From Bacillota bacterium (GTDB taxonomy: Bacteria > Bacillota > Clostridia > Lachnospirales > Lachnospiraceae), in contig JAEVYT010000030.1 in assembly GCA_023392615.1 (NCBI GenBank), positions 434,001 to 498,000 of the forward strand: 64,000 bases of DNA. Direction: 5' to 3'. The position numbers and the translations under genes were made by a program. The notes under the pieces were generated by a model. The model was not told the DNA's origin and did no database searches. It saw only the letters and a list, made by a program, of their open reading frames with translations. Shown in pieces: positions 32,979 to 41,810 of this stretch (position 1 is its first letter; the number at the start of each line of letters is the position of its first letter).

Positions 32979-34790
32979 ATGGCCTTAGACCAAAGTAAAA
33001 TCAGAAATTTTTGTATTATTGCTCATATAGATCACGGTAAATCAACACTTGCTGACCGTATTATTGAGATGACCGGATTGCTCACCAGTCGAGAGATGCA
33101 GGCACAGGTGCTAGACAATATGGATTTGGAGAGAGAAAGAGGGATCACCATCAAAGCGCAGACGATTCGTACCGTATACAAGGCGAACGATGGGGAAGAG
33201 TACATCTTTAACTTAATTGATACCCCTGGGCATGTGGACTTTAATTATGAGGTTTCCCGAAGCTTAGCTGCCTGTGAAGGAGCGATTCTTGTTGTAGATG
33301 CAGCTCAGGGTATCGAAGCACAAACCTTGGCAAATGTATATCTGGCACTGGATCATAACCTTGATATCATGCCCGTTATTAATAAAGTGGATTTACCAAG
33401 TGCAGATCCACAACGTGTTATTGCAGAGATAGAGGATGTAATTGGCTTAGAAGCGCAGGATGCACCATTGGTTTCTGCAAAGACGGGTCTAAATGTGGAA
33501 CAGGTATTGGAGCAGATTATAGCAAAGATTCCAGCACCAAGCGGAGATCGTAATGCACCACTTCAAGCGCTAATCTTTGATTCAATCTATGATTCCTATA
33601 AAGGTGTTATTGTATTCTGCCGCGTAAAGGAAGGAACGATTCGAAAGGGTACCGAGATTCGTATGATGGCCACCGGTGCAACCGCAGAAGTAGTTGAACT
33701 TGGAATATTTGGACCTGGACAATTTATTCCGACTGAAGAATTATCCGCCGGCATGGTTGGCTATGTAACAGCCAGCCTAAAGAATGTAAAGGATACGCGT
33801 GTAGGTGATACCATAACAGACCATAAGCGACCATGTGCAGAACCACTTCCCGGTTATAAAAAAGTACATCCGATGGTTTATTGCGGTATGTACCCGGCCG
33901 ATGGATCAAAATACGGTGATTTACGTGATGCGTTAGAGAAACTTCAGTTAAATGATGCAGCATTACAATTTGAACCGGAGACTTCAATTGCGTTAGGTTT
34001 TGGTTATCGTTGCGGTTTCCTTGGCTTATTACATTTGGAAATCATACAGGAAAGACTGGAACGGGAATATAATCTCGATCTTGTAACAACAGCACCAAGT
34101 GTTATCTATAAGGTTCATAAATCAGACGGCGAGGTAATTGAAATCACCAACCCTACTAATTTACCTGATCCATCCGAGATTGCTTTCTTGGAAGAGCCGA
34201 TGGTGTCCGCTGAGATCATGGTGACGACAGAGTTTGTCGGTTCTATCATGAGCTTGTGCCAGGAGCGCAGAGGAATATATCTTGGCATGGAATATATTGA
34301 ACAAACCAGAGCATTATTAAAATATGACCTACCGTTAAATGAGATTATTTACGATTTCTTTGATGCACTAAAATCCAGATCAAAAGGATATGCTTCCTTT
34401 GATTATGAATTAAAAGATTACGTACAATCAGAGCTTGTGAAGTTAGATATCCTGATTAATAAAGAAGAAGTGGATGCACTTACCTTTATAGTTCACGCGG
34501 AGAGTGCTTATGAACGCGGAAGAAAGATGTGTGAGAAGTTAAAGGAAGAGATTCCAAGACAGCTCTTTGAGATTCCAATTCAGGCAGCGATCGGAAGCAA
34601 AGTAATTGCCCGTGAGACAGTGAAAGCGATGCGTAAGGACGTACTTGCAAAATGTTATGGTGGTGATATCACCCGTAAGAAGAAGTTGCTTGAGAAACAA
34701 AAAGAAGGTAAGAAGAGAATGCGTCAGGTTGGAAATGTAGAGATTCCACAAAAGGCATTCATGAGTGTTCTCAAGTTGGATGAGGATTAG
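32979..34790 (+). CDS. lepA: elongation factor 4 (LepA)
   Basis: 603 residues from ATG 32979 (AGGAGG 8 bases before); the extra 29 upstream codons run over the promoter. Translational GTPase: G1 AHIDHGKST, G3 DTPGHVDF, G4 NKVDLPS, and the LepA-specific C-terminal domain ending GKKRMRQVGNVEIPQKAF. Acts on stalled or mis-translocated ribosomes. Confidence 0.97.
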   Translation: MALDQSKIRNFCIIAHIDHGKSTLADRIIEMTGLLTSREMQAQVLDNMDLERERGITIKAQTIRTVYKANDGEEYIFNLIDTPGHVDFNYEVSRSLAACEGAILVVDAAQGIEAQTLANVYLALDHNLDIMPVINKVDLPSADPQRVIAEIEDVIGLEAQDAPLVSAKTGLNVEQVLEQIIAKIPAPSGDRNAPLQALIFDSIYDSYKGVIVFCRVKEGTIRKGTEIRMMATGATAEVVELGIFGPGQFIPTEELSAGMVGYVTASLKNVKDTRVGDTITDHKRPCAEPLPGYKKVHPMVYCGMYPADGSKYGDLRDALEKLQLNDAALQFEPETSIALGFGYRCGFLGLLHLEIIQERLEREYNLDLVTTAPSVIYKVHKSDGEVIEITNPTNLPDPSEIAFLEEPMVSAEIMVTTEFVGSIMSLCQERRGIYLGMEYIEQTRALLKYDLPLNEIIYDFFDALKSRSKGYASFDYELKDYVQSELVKLDILINKEEVDALTFIVHAESAYERGRKMCEKLKEEIPRQLFEIPIQAAIGSKVIARETVKAMRKDVLAKCYGGDITRKKKLLEKQKEGKKRMRQVGNVEIPQKAFMSVLKLDED

Positions 34791-34924
34791 AGTACACACT
34801 TATCTATCTGTAATTAATATTATGTTTCTAGATTATGACGGACGATCGAATAGCTCAATTAATGAAAAGATTAATTAGTAAAGTAGATTTCATATGTTTA
34901 AGTTAATATAGGGACAATATAAAG

Positions 34925-35015
34925 AAGGCTGTTACGTATTTGTATTCTATTAGTGATGTGGTAAAATGATTATTATCATTCAAACACTTTGGAGTACGAG
35001 ATACGAAACAGCCTT
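34925..35015 (+). terminator. long nested hairpin after lepA, weak terminator
   Basis: AAGGCTGTT.CGTAT..GTA pairs with TAC...ATACG.AACAGCCTT; an inner AATGATTATTATCATT hairpin sits within GTG/CAC. The tail TCTAGTATAATT is not a U-tract. It ends 15 bases before the hemW repeat array. Confidence 0.6.
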
Positions 35016-35029
35016 TCTAGTATAATTAA

Positions 35030-35244
35030 GGATTAATGAGTCGTTACACCAGAATAAAACAGAATGAATAATGAGTCTTTGTATCAGAGGGAAATAGAAT
35101 GAGTAATAAATCTTTGTACCAGGTAGAAAATAGAATGGCTAATGAGCCTTTGTATCAGGGAGAAAAAGCAATGGATAATCAGTCCGTGTCACAGGGAAAA
35201 AGTAAAGTGGATAGAGAGCTTTTATCACAGAAAGAAAAGAAGCT
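35030..35244 (+). repeat. six tandem 36-bp units spanning the hemW start
   Basis: Units at 35030-35065, 35066-35100 (35 bases, one deleted), 35101-35136, 35137-35172, 35173-35208 and 35209-35244 share the pattern TAATGAGTCTTTGTATCAG then GG-A-AAAA and end in ATG or GTG. From 35099 they are read in frame as 12-residue repeats of the form M-N-LYQ-E. Confidence 0.85.
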
Positions 35245-36655
35245 AGAGAAAAAAAAGGAGATAGAGAAAATAAAGGACATAGAGAAAAAACGTGACCTAG
35301 GAATCTATATTCACATCCCTTTTTGTGCGAAAAAATGTGACTATTGTGATTTCTTATCCGCTCCCTGTACGGACAAGGAGATGAAGGAATATTTTGAAGC
35401 GCTTTACGAAGAGATTGAGCAATACCGTGGACATGTGAATTCCTATGTAGTTCCAACTATATTTATAGGTGGCGGAACCCCGTCCGTTGTTGCCTCTTCT
35501 TATATAGAAAAAACACTATCGTTAATTAAAGAAGTGTTTCAGATAGATGATACTGGATTGGAAGCGACAATTGAGATAAATCCGGGTACCGTATCGATAG
35601 AGAAGCTGGAAAGCTATCAAAAATCAGGTATTAATCGGATCAGTTTTGGTTTGCAGTCCGCTAATAATCAGGATCTGAAGCTACTAGGAAGAATCCATAC
35701 CTATGAGCAGTTTGAGCAAAATTATCATCTTGCCAGAGAATTAGGATTTACAAATATCAATATAGATTTGATGTCGGCTCTTCCCGGACAAACCTGCGAA
35801 AGCTGGGAGAGGACATTAAAGCAAGTATTACAATTAAAGCCGGATCATATCTCTGCCTATAGCTTGATCATAGAAGAAGGGACCAAATTCTATGATATGT
35901 ATCGCGAAGGGGTAGAGGGTCACAAATTATTACCGGATGAAGAAACGGATCGACAAATATACCATAGAACAAAAGAATTGCTTAAAAATAGTGGATATCA
36001 ACGCTATGAAGTATCGAATTATTCAAAACCGGGCTATGAATGCAGACATAATCTATCCTACTGGATCGGTACAGAGTATTTAGGATTAGGACTTGGTGCC
36101 TCCTCGTATATGGCAGGAGCCAGATTTTCGAATGTGGATGAACTAGACAAGTATATCCAAATCAATAATCATTACGATACGTATGCCAAATCATCAGAAT
36201 ATAATAAAATAATGAAGAATAAAACAGAAGATAATAAAACAGAAGAAAATAGAACAGACGAATATATAACTGAAGATTATAATATTGAAGAAAATACAGT
36301 TGGAAACAGTGATAAGAAACAAAAAAGTTATGAAAACATAATAGAAAACCCAACAAGCTCTTTTAATTTAAAAGAGAAAAGAGATAAAATATTAACTATT
36401 CGCAAGGATTACCGTGAACTTACAAAAAAGGAGCGAATGGAAGAATTCATGTTCTTAGGATTAAGAGTGTGCGAAGGAATTAGTAAAAGTAATTTTTACG
36501 ATCGTTTTGGCACTTCAATTGATGAGTTCTATGGTGTAACACTTGAAGAGTTATCGGTAAAGAAGCTGATTATGATTGATGAAGATAATATTAAGTTAAC
36601 AGAGTATGGGGTAGATATCAGTAATTATGTACTTGCAGAATTCTTATTAGACTAA
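35099..36655 (+). CDS. hemW: HemW, heme chaperone (radical SAM, HemN-like), repeat-expanded
   Basis: 518 residues against about 380 for typical HemW. The radical SAM core starts near residue 63 (DLGIYIHIPFCAKKCDYCDF, with the CxxxCxxC cluster) and includes GGGTPS and RISFGLQS; the HemN C-terminal domain follows (EFMFLGLRVCEGIS). HemW binds heme and passes it to acceptors. Two expansions add length: an N-terminal tail of 12-residue repeats then EKK/EIEK repeats, and an insert (about 365-430) containing five 5-residue repeats. ATG 35099 has GAGGG 7 bases upstream; ATGs at 35135 and 35171 also have plausible sites. Confidence 0.92.
   Translation: MSNKSLYQVENRMANEPLYQGEKAMDNQSVSQGKSKVDRELLSQKEKKLEKKKEIEKIKDIEKKRDLGIYIHIPFCAKKCDYCDFLSAPCTDKEMKEYFEALYEEIEQYRGHVNSYVVPTIFIGGGTPSVVASSYIEKTLSLIKEVFQIDDTGLEATIEINPGTVSIEKLESYQKSGINRISFGLQSANNQDLKLLGRIHTYEQFEQNYHLARELGFTNINIDLMSALPGQTCESWERTLKQVLQLKPDHISAYSLIIEEGTKFYDMYREGVEGHKLLPDEETDRQIYHRTKELLKNSGYQRYEVSNYSKPGYECRHNLSYWIGTEYLGLGLGASSYMAGARFSNVDELDKYIQINNHYDTYAKSSEYNKIMKNKTEDNKTEENRTDEYITEDYNIEENTVGNSDKKQKSYENIIENPTSSFNLKEKRDKILTIRKDYRELTKKERMEEFMFLGLRVCEGISKSNFYDRFGTSIDEFYGVTLEELSVKKLIMIDEDNIKLTEYGVDISNYVLAEFLLD
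36218..36292 (+). repeat. five tandem 15-bp units inside hemW
   Basis: In-frame 15-bp units encode NKTED, NKTEE, NRTDE, YITED and YNIEE, with decreasing similarity. The array lies between the SAM barrel and the HemN C-terminal domain, in a surface insert. Confidence 0.75.
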
Positions 36656-36819
36656 TATTCGGAAAAATGAGATATGAATAAGATTACGATACTCCTATAT
36701 ACTAATGAGTAACTCAAACTTACCAGGTGATGAATCAATATTTACTCCTCTAGATGCACGATGGGAATGAAAGAAAGTTACTTGGTATGATTGTGATATC
36801 ATTAGTAAAGGAGTACACG

Positions 36820-37023
36820 ATGGAACGCAATTCGAATGAAGTGATAAAAAATGAGGTACGAGATGGAAATATCCGTGGAATCTTAAGAGCTGATTTATCT
36901 GCACAGGATCAAATAGAGGATGAAATACTTAATGATGGTAATGAATTAGCTAGTCAACCGGCCACAAACCGGGCTATAAAAGCATCTCCAACCGTAGATT
37001 TGCAAAAAGATTCTCTGAGTTAG
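36820..37023 (+). CDS. short acidic protein resembling the GrpE N-terminus
   Basis: 67 residues from ATG 36820 with AAAGGAG 8 bases upstream; the open frame reaches back to 36754 without a site. NSNEVIKNEVRDGNIRGIL matches NSNETIANEVGDENINDIL near the GrpE start, and the DNA shares AAAGGAG and the 13-mer CAATTCGAATGAA in the same spacing, so it looks like a partial duplication of the grpE 5' region 2.2 kb upstream of grpE. No GrpE nucleotide-exchange part is present. Followed by a good terminator. It may be a small gene or a vestige. Confidence 0.5.
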   Translation: MERNSNEVIKNEVRDGNIRGILRADLSAQDQIEDEILNDGNELASQPATNRAIKASPTVDLQKDSLS

Positions 37024-37033
37024 TTAATAGGAT

Positions 37034-37093
37034 AGAGCGGAAACACAATTATGATTGATACAATCGATCACGGCTGTGCTTCCACTCTTTTTT
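37034..37093 (+). terminator. terminator downstream of hemW and the short gene
   Basis: AGAG.GGAA.CACA pairs with TGTG.TTCC.CTCT, followed by TTTTTT. Confidence 0.85.
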
Positions 37094-37108
37094 ATTACAA
37101 AATTCTAC

Positions 37109-37466
37109 TTATAAAATATAACTATATAATGTACTAAAGATAAAACTCATAATTTGAGATTTTTCAAATACGATTCCTATTATTATTGCCAATATGAAAA
37201 TTCGAATCCATTTCAGATGGCTATGACCCAATGAAAATAATATTAAAAGTACAATTGCAAAAAATATATTTAGTAGTTCCGTTTCTAATTGTTCGTAGAA
37301 AAAACAACTGTAAAAATGGTATCCCAATGTAAATAACACAGCAACCGCTTGCAGCGGTATCACTATATTTTGAGATGACTCCAATTATAAAGCCCGCCAA
37401 TACGGTAGAAATAATAAAATTTATGATATTTCTTCTCTTGATATGTTGCGCAGGTTCTTTCGACAT
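37109..37466 (-). pseudogene. possible frameshifted small membrane protein
   Basis: Two overlapping minus-strand frames: 37221-37466 (81 codons, MSKEPAQHIKRRNIINFIIS then a hydrophobic stretch) and 37109-37384 (91 codons, strongly hydrophobic, three potential membrane segments). Neither has a clear ribosome-binding site. Joined by a frameshift near 37300-37380 they would give a protein of about 115 residues with three or four membrane segments. No family recognised. The rest of the 780-bp gap to hrcA is noncoding until the heat-shock promoter. Confidence 0.35.
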
Positions 37467-37728
37467 TCGGTAGCAAACAAGATCACTTAATTGCCAAATT
37501 AATTTTATACCATATTATGTAAAATTACCAGACAATTAATAAGTAGATTAATTTAGATTATTTTAGACATTCTTAAATAGAAGTAGTCCATGAAGCCTTT
37601 GTATTGTAAGTAATAGAGTTGTATCTGTACTGGTTGAATTCTATTTGTTAACAGCAATATTATTCAGTCTAGAATTAGTTTCTTCTTATATAATAACTCA
37701 TGTATGTACTGGATTAGAGAACGATTAA

Positions 37729-37749
37729 AATTGTGATTTCATCACAATT
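37729..37749. promoter_or_regulatory. inverted repeat upstream of the hrcA promoter
   Basis: AATTGTGAT-TTC-ATCACAATT, perfect 9-bp arms, 16 bases upstream of the -35 box. CRP-like in sequence but the centre is one base short of the CRP consensus. Confidence 0.45.
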
Positions 37750-37764
37750 AATTTATAAAATGCC

Positions 37765-37793
37765 TTGACAAAAGAAATGGGTAGTGATATTTT
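37765..37793 (+). promoter_or_regulatory. promoter of the hrcA-grpE-dnaK-dnaJ operon
   Basis: TTGACA (37765-37770), 17-base spacer, TATTTT (37788-37793), with CIRCE immediately downstream. Confidence 0.8.
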
Positions 37794-37804
37794 ATATATA
37801 GAAA

Positions 37805-37831
37805 TTAGCACTCTACTTAATTGAGTGCTAA
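37805..37831. promoter_or_regulatory. CIRCE operator (HrcA binding site)
   Basis: TTAGCACTC-N9-GAGTGCTAA, identical to the CIRCE consensus, just after the predicted transcription start. HrcA bound here represses the operon until heat stress titrates it. Confidence 0.98.
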
Positions 37832-37878
37832 CAATACAAACGAAGGTGTCATATACGAAGAGGAATTGAGGGTTGGTT

Positions 37879-38907
37879 ATGCAGGAGTTGGATGAGCGAA
37901 AACTTAAGATTTTGCAAGCTATTATTCGTAACTATCTAGAGACCGGTGAACCGGTCGGTTCAAGAACCATTTCAAAATATACGGATTTAAACCTTAGTTC
38001 AGCAACAATAAGAAATGAGATGGCTGATTTGGAGGAACTCGGGTTTATCATTCAACCTCATACTTCAGCGGGACGCATACCTTCCGATAAAGGATATCGG
38101 TTATATGTTGATATGCTTTTGCAGGATAAGGTTCAAGAAGTAGATAATATGAGAGATATCTTAATCCAGAAAGCAGACCGTCTTGAGAATCTTCTTCAAC
38201 AGGTAGCGAAGCTACTTGCAGTAAATACGCAATATACAACATTGGTTACGACACCTCAATATAAGAAAAAAGTTAAATTCATACAGCTTACGGAAATGGA
38301 TGAGAATCAACTGCTCGCCGTTATCGTATTTGAACGTAATATTGTAAAGAATAAAATCATCAATATAACGACTACACTAAGTAAAGAAACTTTGCTAAAG
38401 CTTAATATTATAATTAATACATTTTTACAGGGCTTAGATTTAGGTGAGATTACGTTACCGGTAATATCCCAGATGAAAGATCAAGCAGGAGATAATCGCA
38501 ATCTGGTAAATGATATTTTGGATGCAATTATGCAAGCGGTGTCAGAGGATGATGATTTTGAGATGTATACCTCGGGTACCACCAATATCTTAAAGTACCC
38601 GGAATTAAGTGATAAGGAGAAAGCAAGCAACCTCCTTTATACATTGGAAGAAAAGAAGGCACTTTCTGATTTTATTCAGGATAAGATGGAAGATGAGGAA
38701 AGTAGAGGGATTCAGGTGTTTATCGGCGATGAGACACCGGTAGAAGCGATGAAAGAGTGTTCCGTTGTGACCGCGACCTATGAGATTGAAGAAGGGGTGT
38801 ACGGTAAAGTGGGTATTATTGGACCCAAACGAATGGACTATAAGAAAGTAGTTAATACCTTACAATCCTTAATGCAACAGCTGGATGATATATTTAAAAA
38901 AGAATAA
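37879..38907 (+). CDS. hrcA: heat-inducible transcription repressor HrcA
   Basis: 342 residues from ATG 37879 (GAGGG 6 bases upstream; TTG 37873 overlaps the site). The winged helix LDERKLKILQAIIRNYLETG, then SSATIRNEMADLEELGFI, binds CIRCE; the C-terminal GAF-like dimer domain ends in GVYGKVGIIGPKRMDYKKV. First gene of the operon it represses. Confidence 0.97.
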   Translation: MQELDERKLKILQAIIRNYLETGEPVGSRTISKYTDLNLSSATIRNEMADLEELGFIIQPHTSAGRIPSDKGYRLYVDMLLQDKVQEVDNMRDILIQKADRLENLLQQVAKLLAVNTQYTTLVTTPQYKKKVKFIQLTEMDENQLLAVIVFERNIVKNKIINITTTLSKETLLKLNIIINTFLQGLDLGEITLPVISQMKDQAGDNRNLVNDILDAIMQAVSEDDDFEMYTSGTTNILKYPELSDKEKASNLLYTLEEKKALSDFIQDKMEDEESRGIQVFIGDETPVEAMKECSVVTATYEIEEGVYGKVGIIGPKRMDYKKVVNTLQSLMQQLDDIFKKE

Positions 38908-38942
38908 TTAACGTTGACCATGAGAAAGGTGGTTTTTAGACG

Positions 38943-39659
38943 GTGGAAGATATGGATAAAACAATAGAAGTTATGAAAGCAGCGATGGAAAAGGAGAAAG
39001 TAATGAAGGACAATTCGAATGAAACAATTGCAAACGAAGTTGGCGATGAGAATATCAACGATATTTTAAATGACAATGTAGTTGAGGAAACAGATGAGAT
39101 ACTTGAAGGTGAAGTTGAAACCGATTTAGAGTGTGATCTTGAAGCTGGTGAAGAAATTAGTGAAGGGAAAGCTGACAAAGGAGTAAAATCATTTTTTAAA
39201 AACAGCAAGTCGAAGGAATTATCAGCAAAGGATCAAAAGATTGAGGAATTAACAGATCGTTTAATGAGAAATATGGCAGAGTTTGATAACTTCCGTAAAC
39301 GTTCTGAAAAAGAAAAATCAGCTATGTATGACATGGGTGTGAAAAGTATCATAGAGAAAATCCTTCCTATTGTTGATAACTTTGAAAGAGGTTTCAGTAC
39401 TATTACAGAGAAAGATAAGGAAAGTGCCTTTGCTCAAGGGATTGAGATGATATATAAGCAGTTAATCACAGCACTTGATGAAATTGGATTAAAGCCAATT
39501 GAAGCTGTAGGGAAAGAATTTGATCCAAATCTGCATAATGCAGTAATGCACGGGGAGGATGACAGCTTAGGTGAGAATATCATATCGGACGAATTCCAAA
39601 AGGGTTATGTATATCGTGATATGGTTGTTCGCCACAGCATGGTTAAGGTAGTTAATTAA
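38943..39659 (+). CDS. grpE: GrpE, DnaK nucleotide exchange factor
   Basis: 238 residues from GTG 38943 (AAAGGTGG 10 bases upstream). An alternative start, ATG 39003 with AAGGAG at 6 bases, is attractive because the paralogous short gene at 36820 starts at the same place. A long acidic N-terminus, a coiled coil (about 95-135, MRNMAEFDNFRKRSEKEK) and the C-terminal beta domain (EFDPNLHNAVMHGEDD, then KGYVYRDMVVRHSMVKV) are all normal. Cytoplasmic cochaperone. Confidence 0.95.
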   Translation: MEDMDKTIEVMKAAMEKEKVMKDNSNETIANEVGDENINDILNDNVVEETDEILEGEVETDLECDLEAGEEISEGKADKGVKSFFKNSKSKELSAKDQKIEELTDRLMRNMAEFDNFRKRSEKEKSAMYDMGVKSIIEKILPIVDNFERGFSTITEKDKESAFAQGIEMIYKQLITALDEIGLKPIEAVGKEFDPNLHNAVMHGEDDSLGENIISDEFQKGYVYRDMVVRHSMVKVVN

Positions 39660-39758
39660 TTCATATACACATGATTCAAGCAGGAATTACGAATGAATCA
39701 AAATTTTTTTAATCAATTACATGTTAACAAATTATAAGAAATATAGGAGGAATTGAAC

Positions 39759-41630
39759 ATGGGTAAAATAATTGGTATTGACTTAGGTACAACAAATTCA
39801 TGTGTAGCCGTTATGGAAGGCGGAAAACCGGTTGTTATCGCAAATACAGAGGGTGCAAGAACTACACCATCCGTAGTAGCATTTACTAAAACAGGAGAGC
39901 GTCTGGTAGGTGAACCTGCAAAGCGTCAGGCAGTAACCAATTCCGATAAGACTATCTCATCCATAAAGAGACACATGGGTACAGATTTCAGAGTAAATAT
40001 TGATGATAAGAGATATTCTCCACAGGAAATCTCTGCAATGGTTCTTCAGAAATTAAAGGCAGATGCAGAAAGCTACTTAGGCGAGAAGGTTACAGAAGCA
40101 GTTATTACTGTTCCTGCATACTTTAACGATGCGCAAAGACAGGCAACAAAGGATGCAGGTAAGATCGCTGGTCTTGATGTTAAGAGAATCATCAACGAGC
40201 CTACTGCAGCAGCATTAGCATATGGTCTTGATAATGAGCATGAGCAAAAAATCATGGTATACGATTTGGGTGGTGGTACTTTCGACGTATCTATCATTGA
40301 TATCGGTGACGGTGTTATTGAAGTTTTAGCAACCTCCGGTGATAACAGACTGGGTGGTGATGACTTCGATGATAAGATTACAAGATATATGATTGAAGAA
40401 TTCAAAAAATCTGACGGTGTTGATTTATCCACTGATAAGATGGCACTTCAGAGATTAAAGGAAGCAGCTGAAAAAGCAAAGAAGGAATTATCTTCTTCTA
40501 CAACAACAAACATCAACCTTCCTTTCATTACTGCAACCGCAGAAGGACCAAAGCACTTTGACTTAAACTTAACACGTGCTAAGTTTGATGAGTTAACTCA
40601 TGATTTAGTAGAGAGAACTGTAATTCCGGTACAGAATGCACTTCGTGATGCTGGCTTAAACGCTTCCGATGTTAAGAAAGTATTATTAGTTGGTGGTTCT
40701 ACCCGTATTCCTGCAGTTCAGGATAAAGTAAGACAATTAACAGGTCAGGAACCTTCTAAGACATTAAATCCCGATGAATGTGTAGCAATCGGTGCTTCCA
40801 TTCAGGGTGGTAAATTAGCAGGAGATGCCGGTGCAGGAGATATCCTTCTTCTTGACGTAACTCCATTGTCATTATCAATCGAGACTCTTGGTGGTGTAGC
40901 TACTAAGTTAATCGAGAGAAATACGACTATTCCTACAAAGAAGAGCCAGGTATTCTCAACCGCAGCAGATAACCAGACTGCAGTTGATATCAATGTAGTT
41001 CAGGGTGAAAGACAGTTTGCGAAAGATAACAAGAGCCTTGGACAATTCCGTTTGGATGGTATCCCTCCGGCAAGAAGAGGTATCCCTCAGATCGAAGTTA
41101 CCTTTGATATTGATGCAAATGGTATTGTAAATGTATCCGCTAAGGATCTTGGAACCGGTAAGGAACAGCATATTACAATTACAGCAGGCTCCAACCTTTC
41201 TGACACTGATATCGATAAAGCTGTAAAAGAAGCAGCTGAATTCGAAGCTCAGGATAAGAGACGTAAGGAAGCGGTTGATGTTAGAAATGAAGCTGACTCC
41301 ATGGTATTCCAGACAGAGAAGGCATTAACAGAAGCTGGCGATAAGATTGATGCAGAAGCAAAAGCAACTGTTGAAGCTGATCTTGCAAGACTAAAAGAGT
41401 TAGTTGAAAAATCCAATCCTGAGGTTATGTCCGAGGGTGAGGTTGAAGATATTAAAGCTGCGAAGGAAAAATTAATGACTGATGCACAGGCATTATTTGC
41501 TAAGTTATACGAACAAAGTGGCGCAGCAGGTGCAGGCCCTGATATGTCAGGTGCTGGCGCAGGTGCAGGTGCAGGAAATGCAGGCGGATACAATGACGAT
41601 GTTGTGGATGGAGATTACCGCGAGGTATAA
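39759..41630 (+). CDS. dnaK: chaperone DnaK (Hsp70)
   Basis: 623 residues from ATG 39759 (GGAGG upstream). ATPase signatures GIDLGTTNSCVAV, IYDLGGGTFDVS-type (VYDLGGGTFDVSI) and VLLVGGSTRIPAVQ; the substrate-binding domain and a Gly/Ala-rich tail with the end DDVVDGDYREV follow. The ATPase domain lacks the about 24-residue segment found in Gram-negative DnaK, as in other Firmicutes. Confidence 0.98.
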   Translation: MGKIIGIDLGTTNSCVAVMEGGKPVVIANTEGARTTPSVVAFTKTGERLVGEPAKRQAVTNSDKTISSIKRHMGTDFRVNIDDKRYSPQEISAMVLQKLKADAESYLGEKVTEAVITVPAYFNDAQRQATKDAGKIAGLDVKRIINEPTAAALAYGLDNEHEQKIMVYDLGGGTFDVSIIDIGDGVIEVLATSGDNRLGGDDFDDKITRYMIEEFKKSDGVDLSTDKMALQRLKEAAEKAKKELSSSTTTNINLPFITATAEGPKHFDLNLTRAKFDELTHDLVERTVIPVQNALRDAGLNASDVKKVLLVGGSTRIPAVQDKVRQLTGQEPSKTLNPDECVAIGASIQGGKLAGDAGAGDILLLDVTPLSLSIETLGGVATKLIERNTTIPTKKSQVFSTAADNQTAVDINVVQGERQFAKDNKSLGQFRLDGIPPARRGIPQIEVTFDIDANGIVNVSAKDLGTGKEQHITITAGSNLSDTDIDKAVKEAAEFEAQDKRRKEAVDVRNEADSMVFQTEKALTEAGDKIDAEAKATVEADLARLKELVEKSNPEVMSEGEVEDIKAAKEKLMTDAQALFAKLYEQSGAAGAGPDMSGAGAGAGAGNAGGYNDDVVDGDYREV

Positions 41631-41810
41631 TTCATCGAAGGGGCAAACCCATTGTAAAGTGAAATGAGGAATTCCGGTCACAGAATGGAGTTTCTTCCAT
41701 ATTAATAAATTGAGGCATAAGGCGGTCAGGATTGACTGCCTATTTGCCGATTTACACAAACGAACAAAAGGGTAAGACATACATTGTTAGTATGAAAGGT
41801 GAAGGAAAAG

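Noticed and set aside
35030..35244. CRISPR-like array because of the 36-bp period
   Set aside because: Units are contiguous with no spacers, degenerate, and partly coding in frame with hemW.
40073..41593. Several minus-strand frames opposite dnaK
   Set aside because: Shadows of a highly conserved gene with biased codon use; no ribosome-binding sites.
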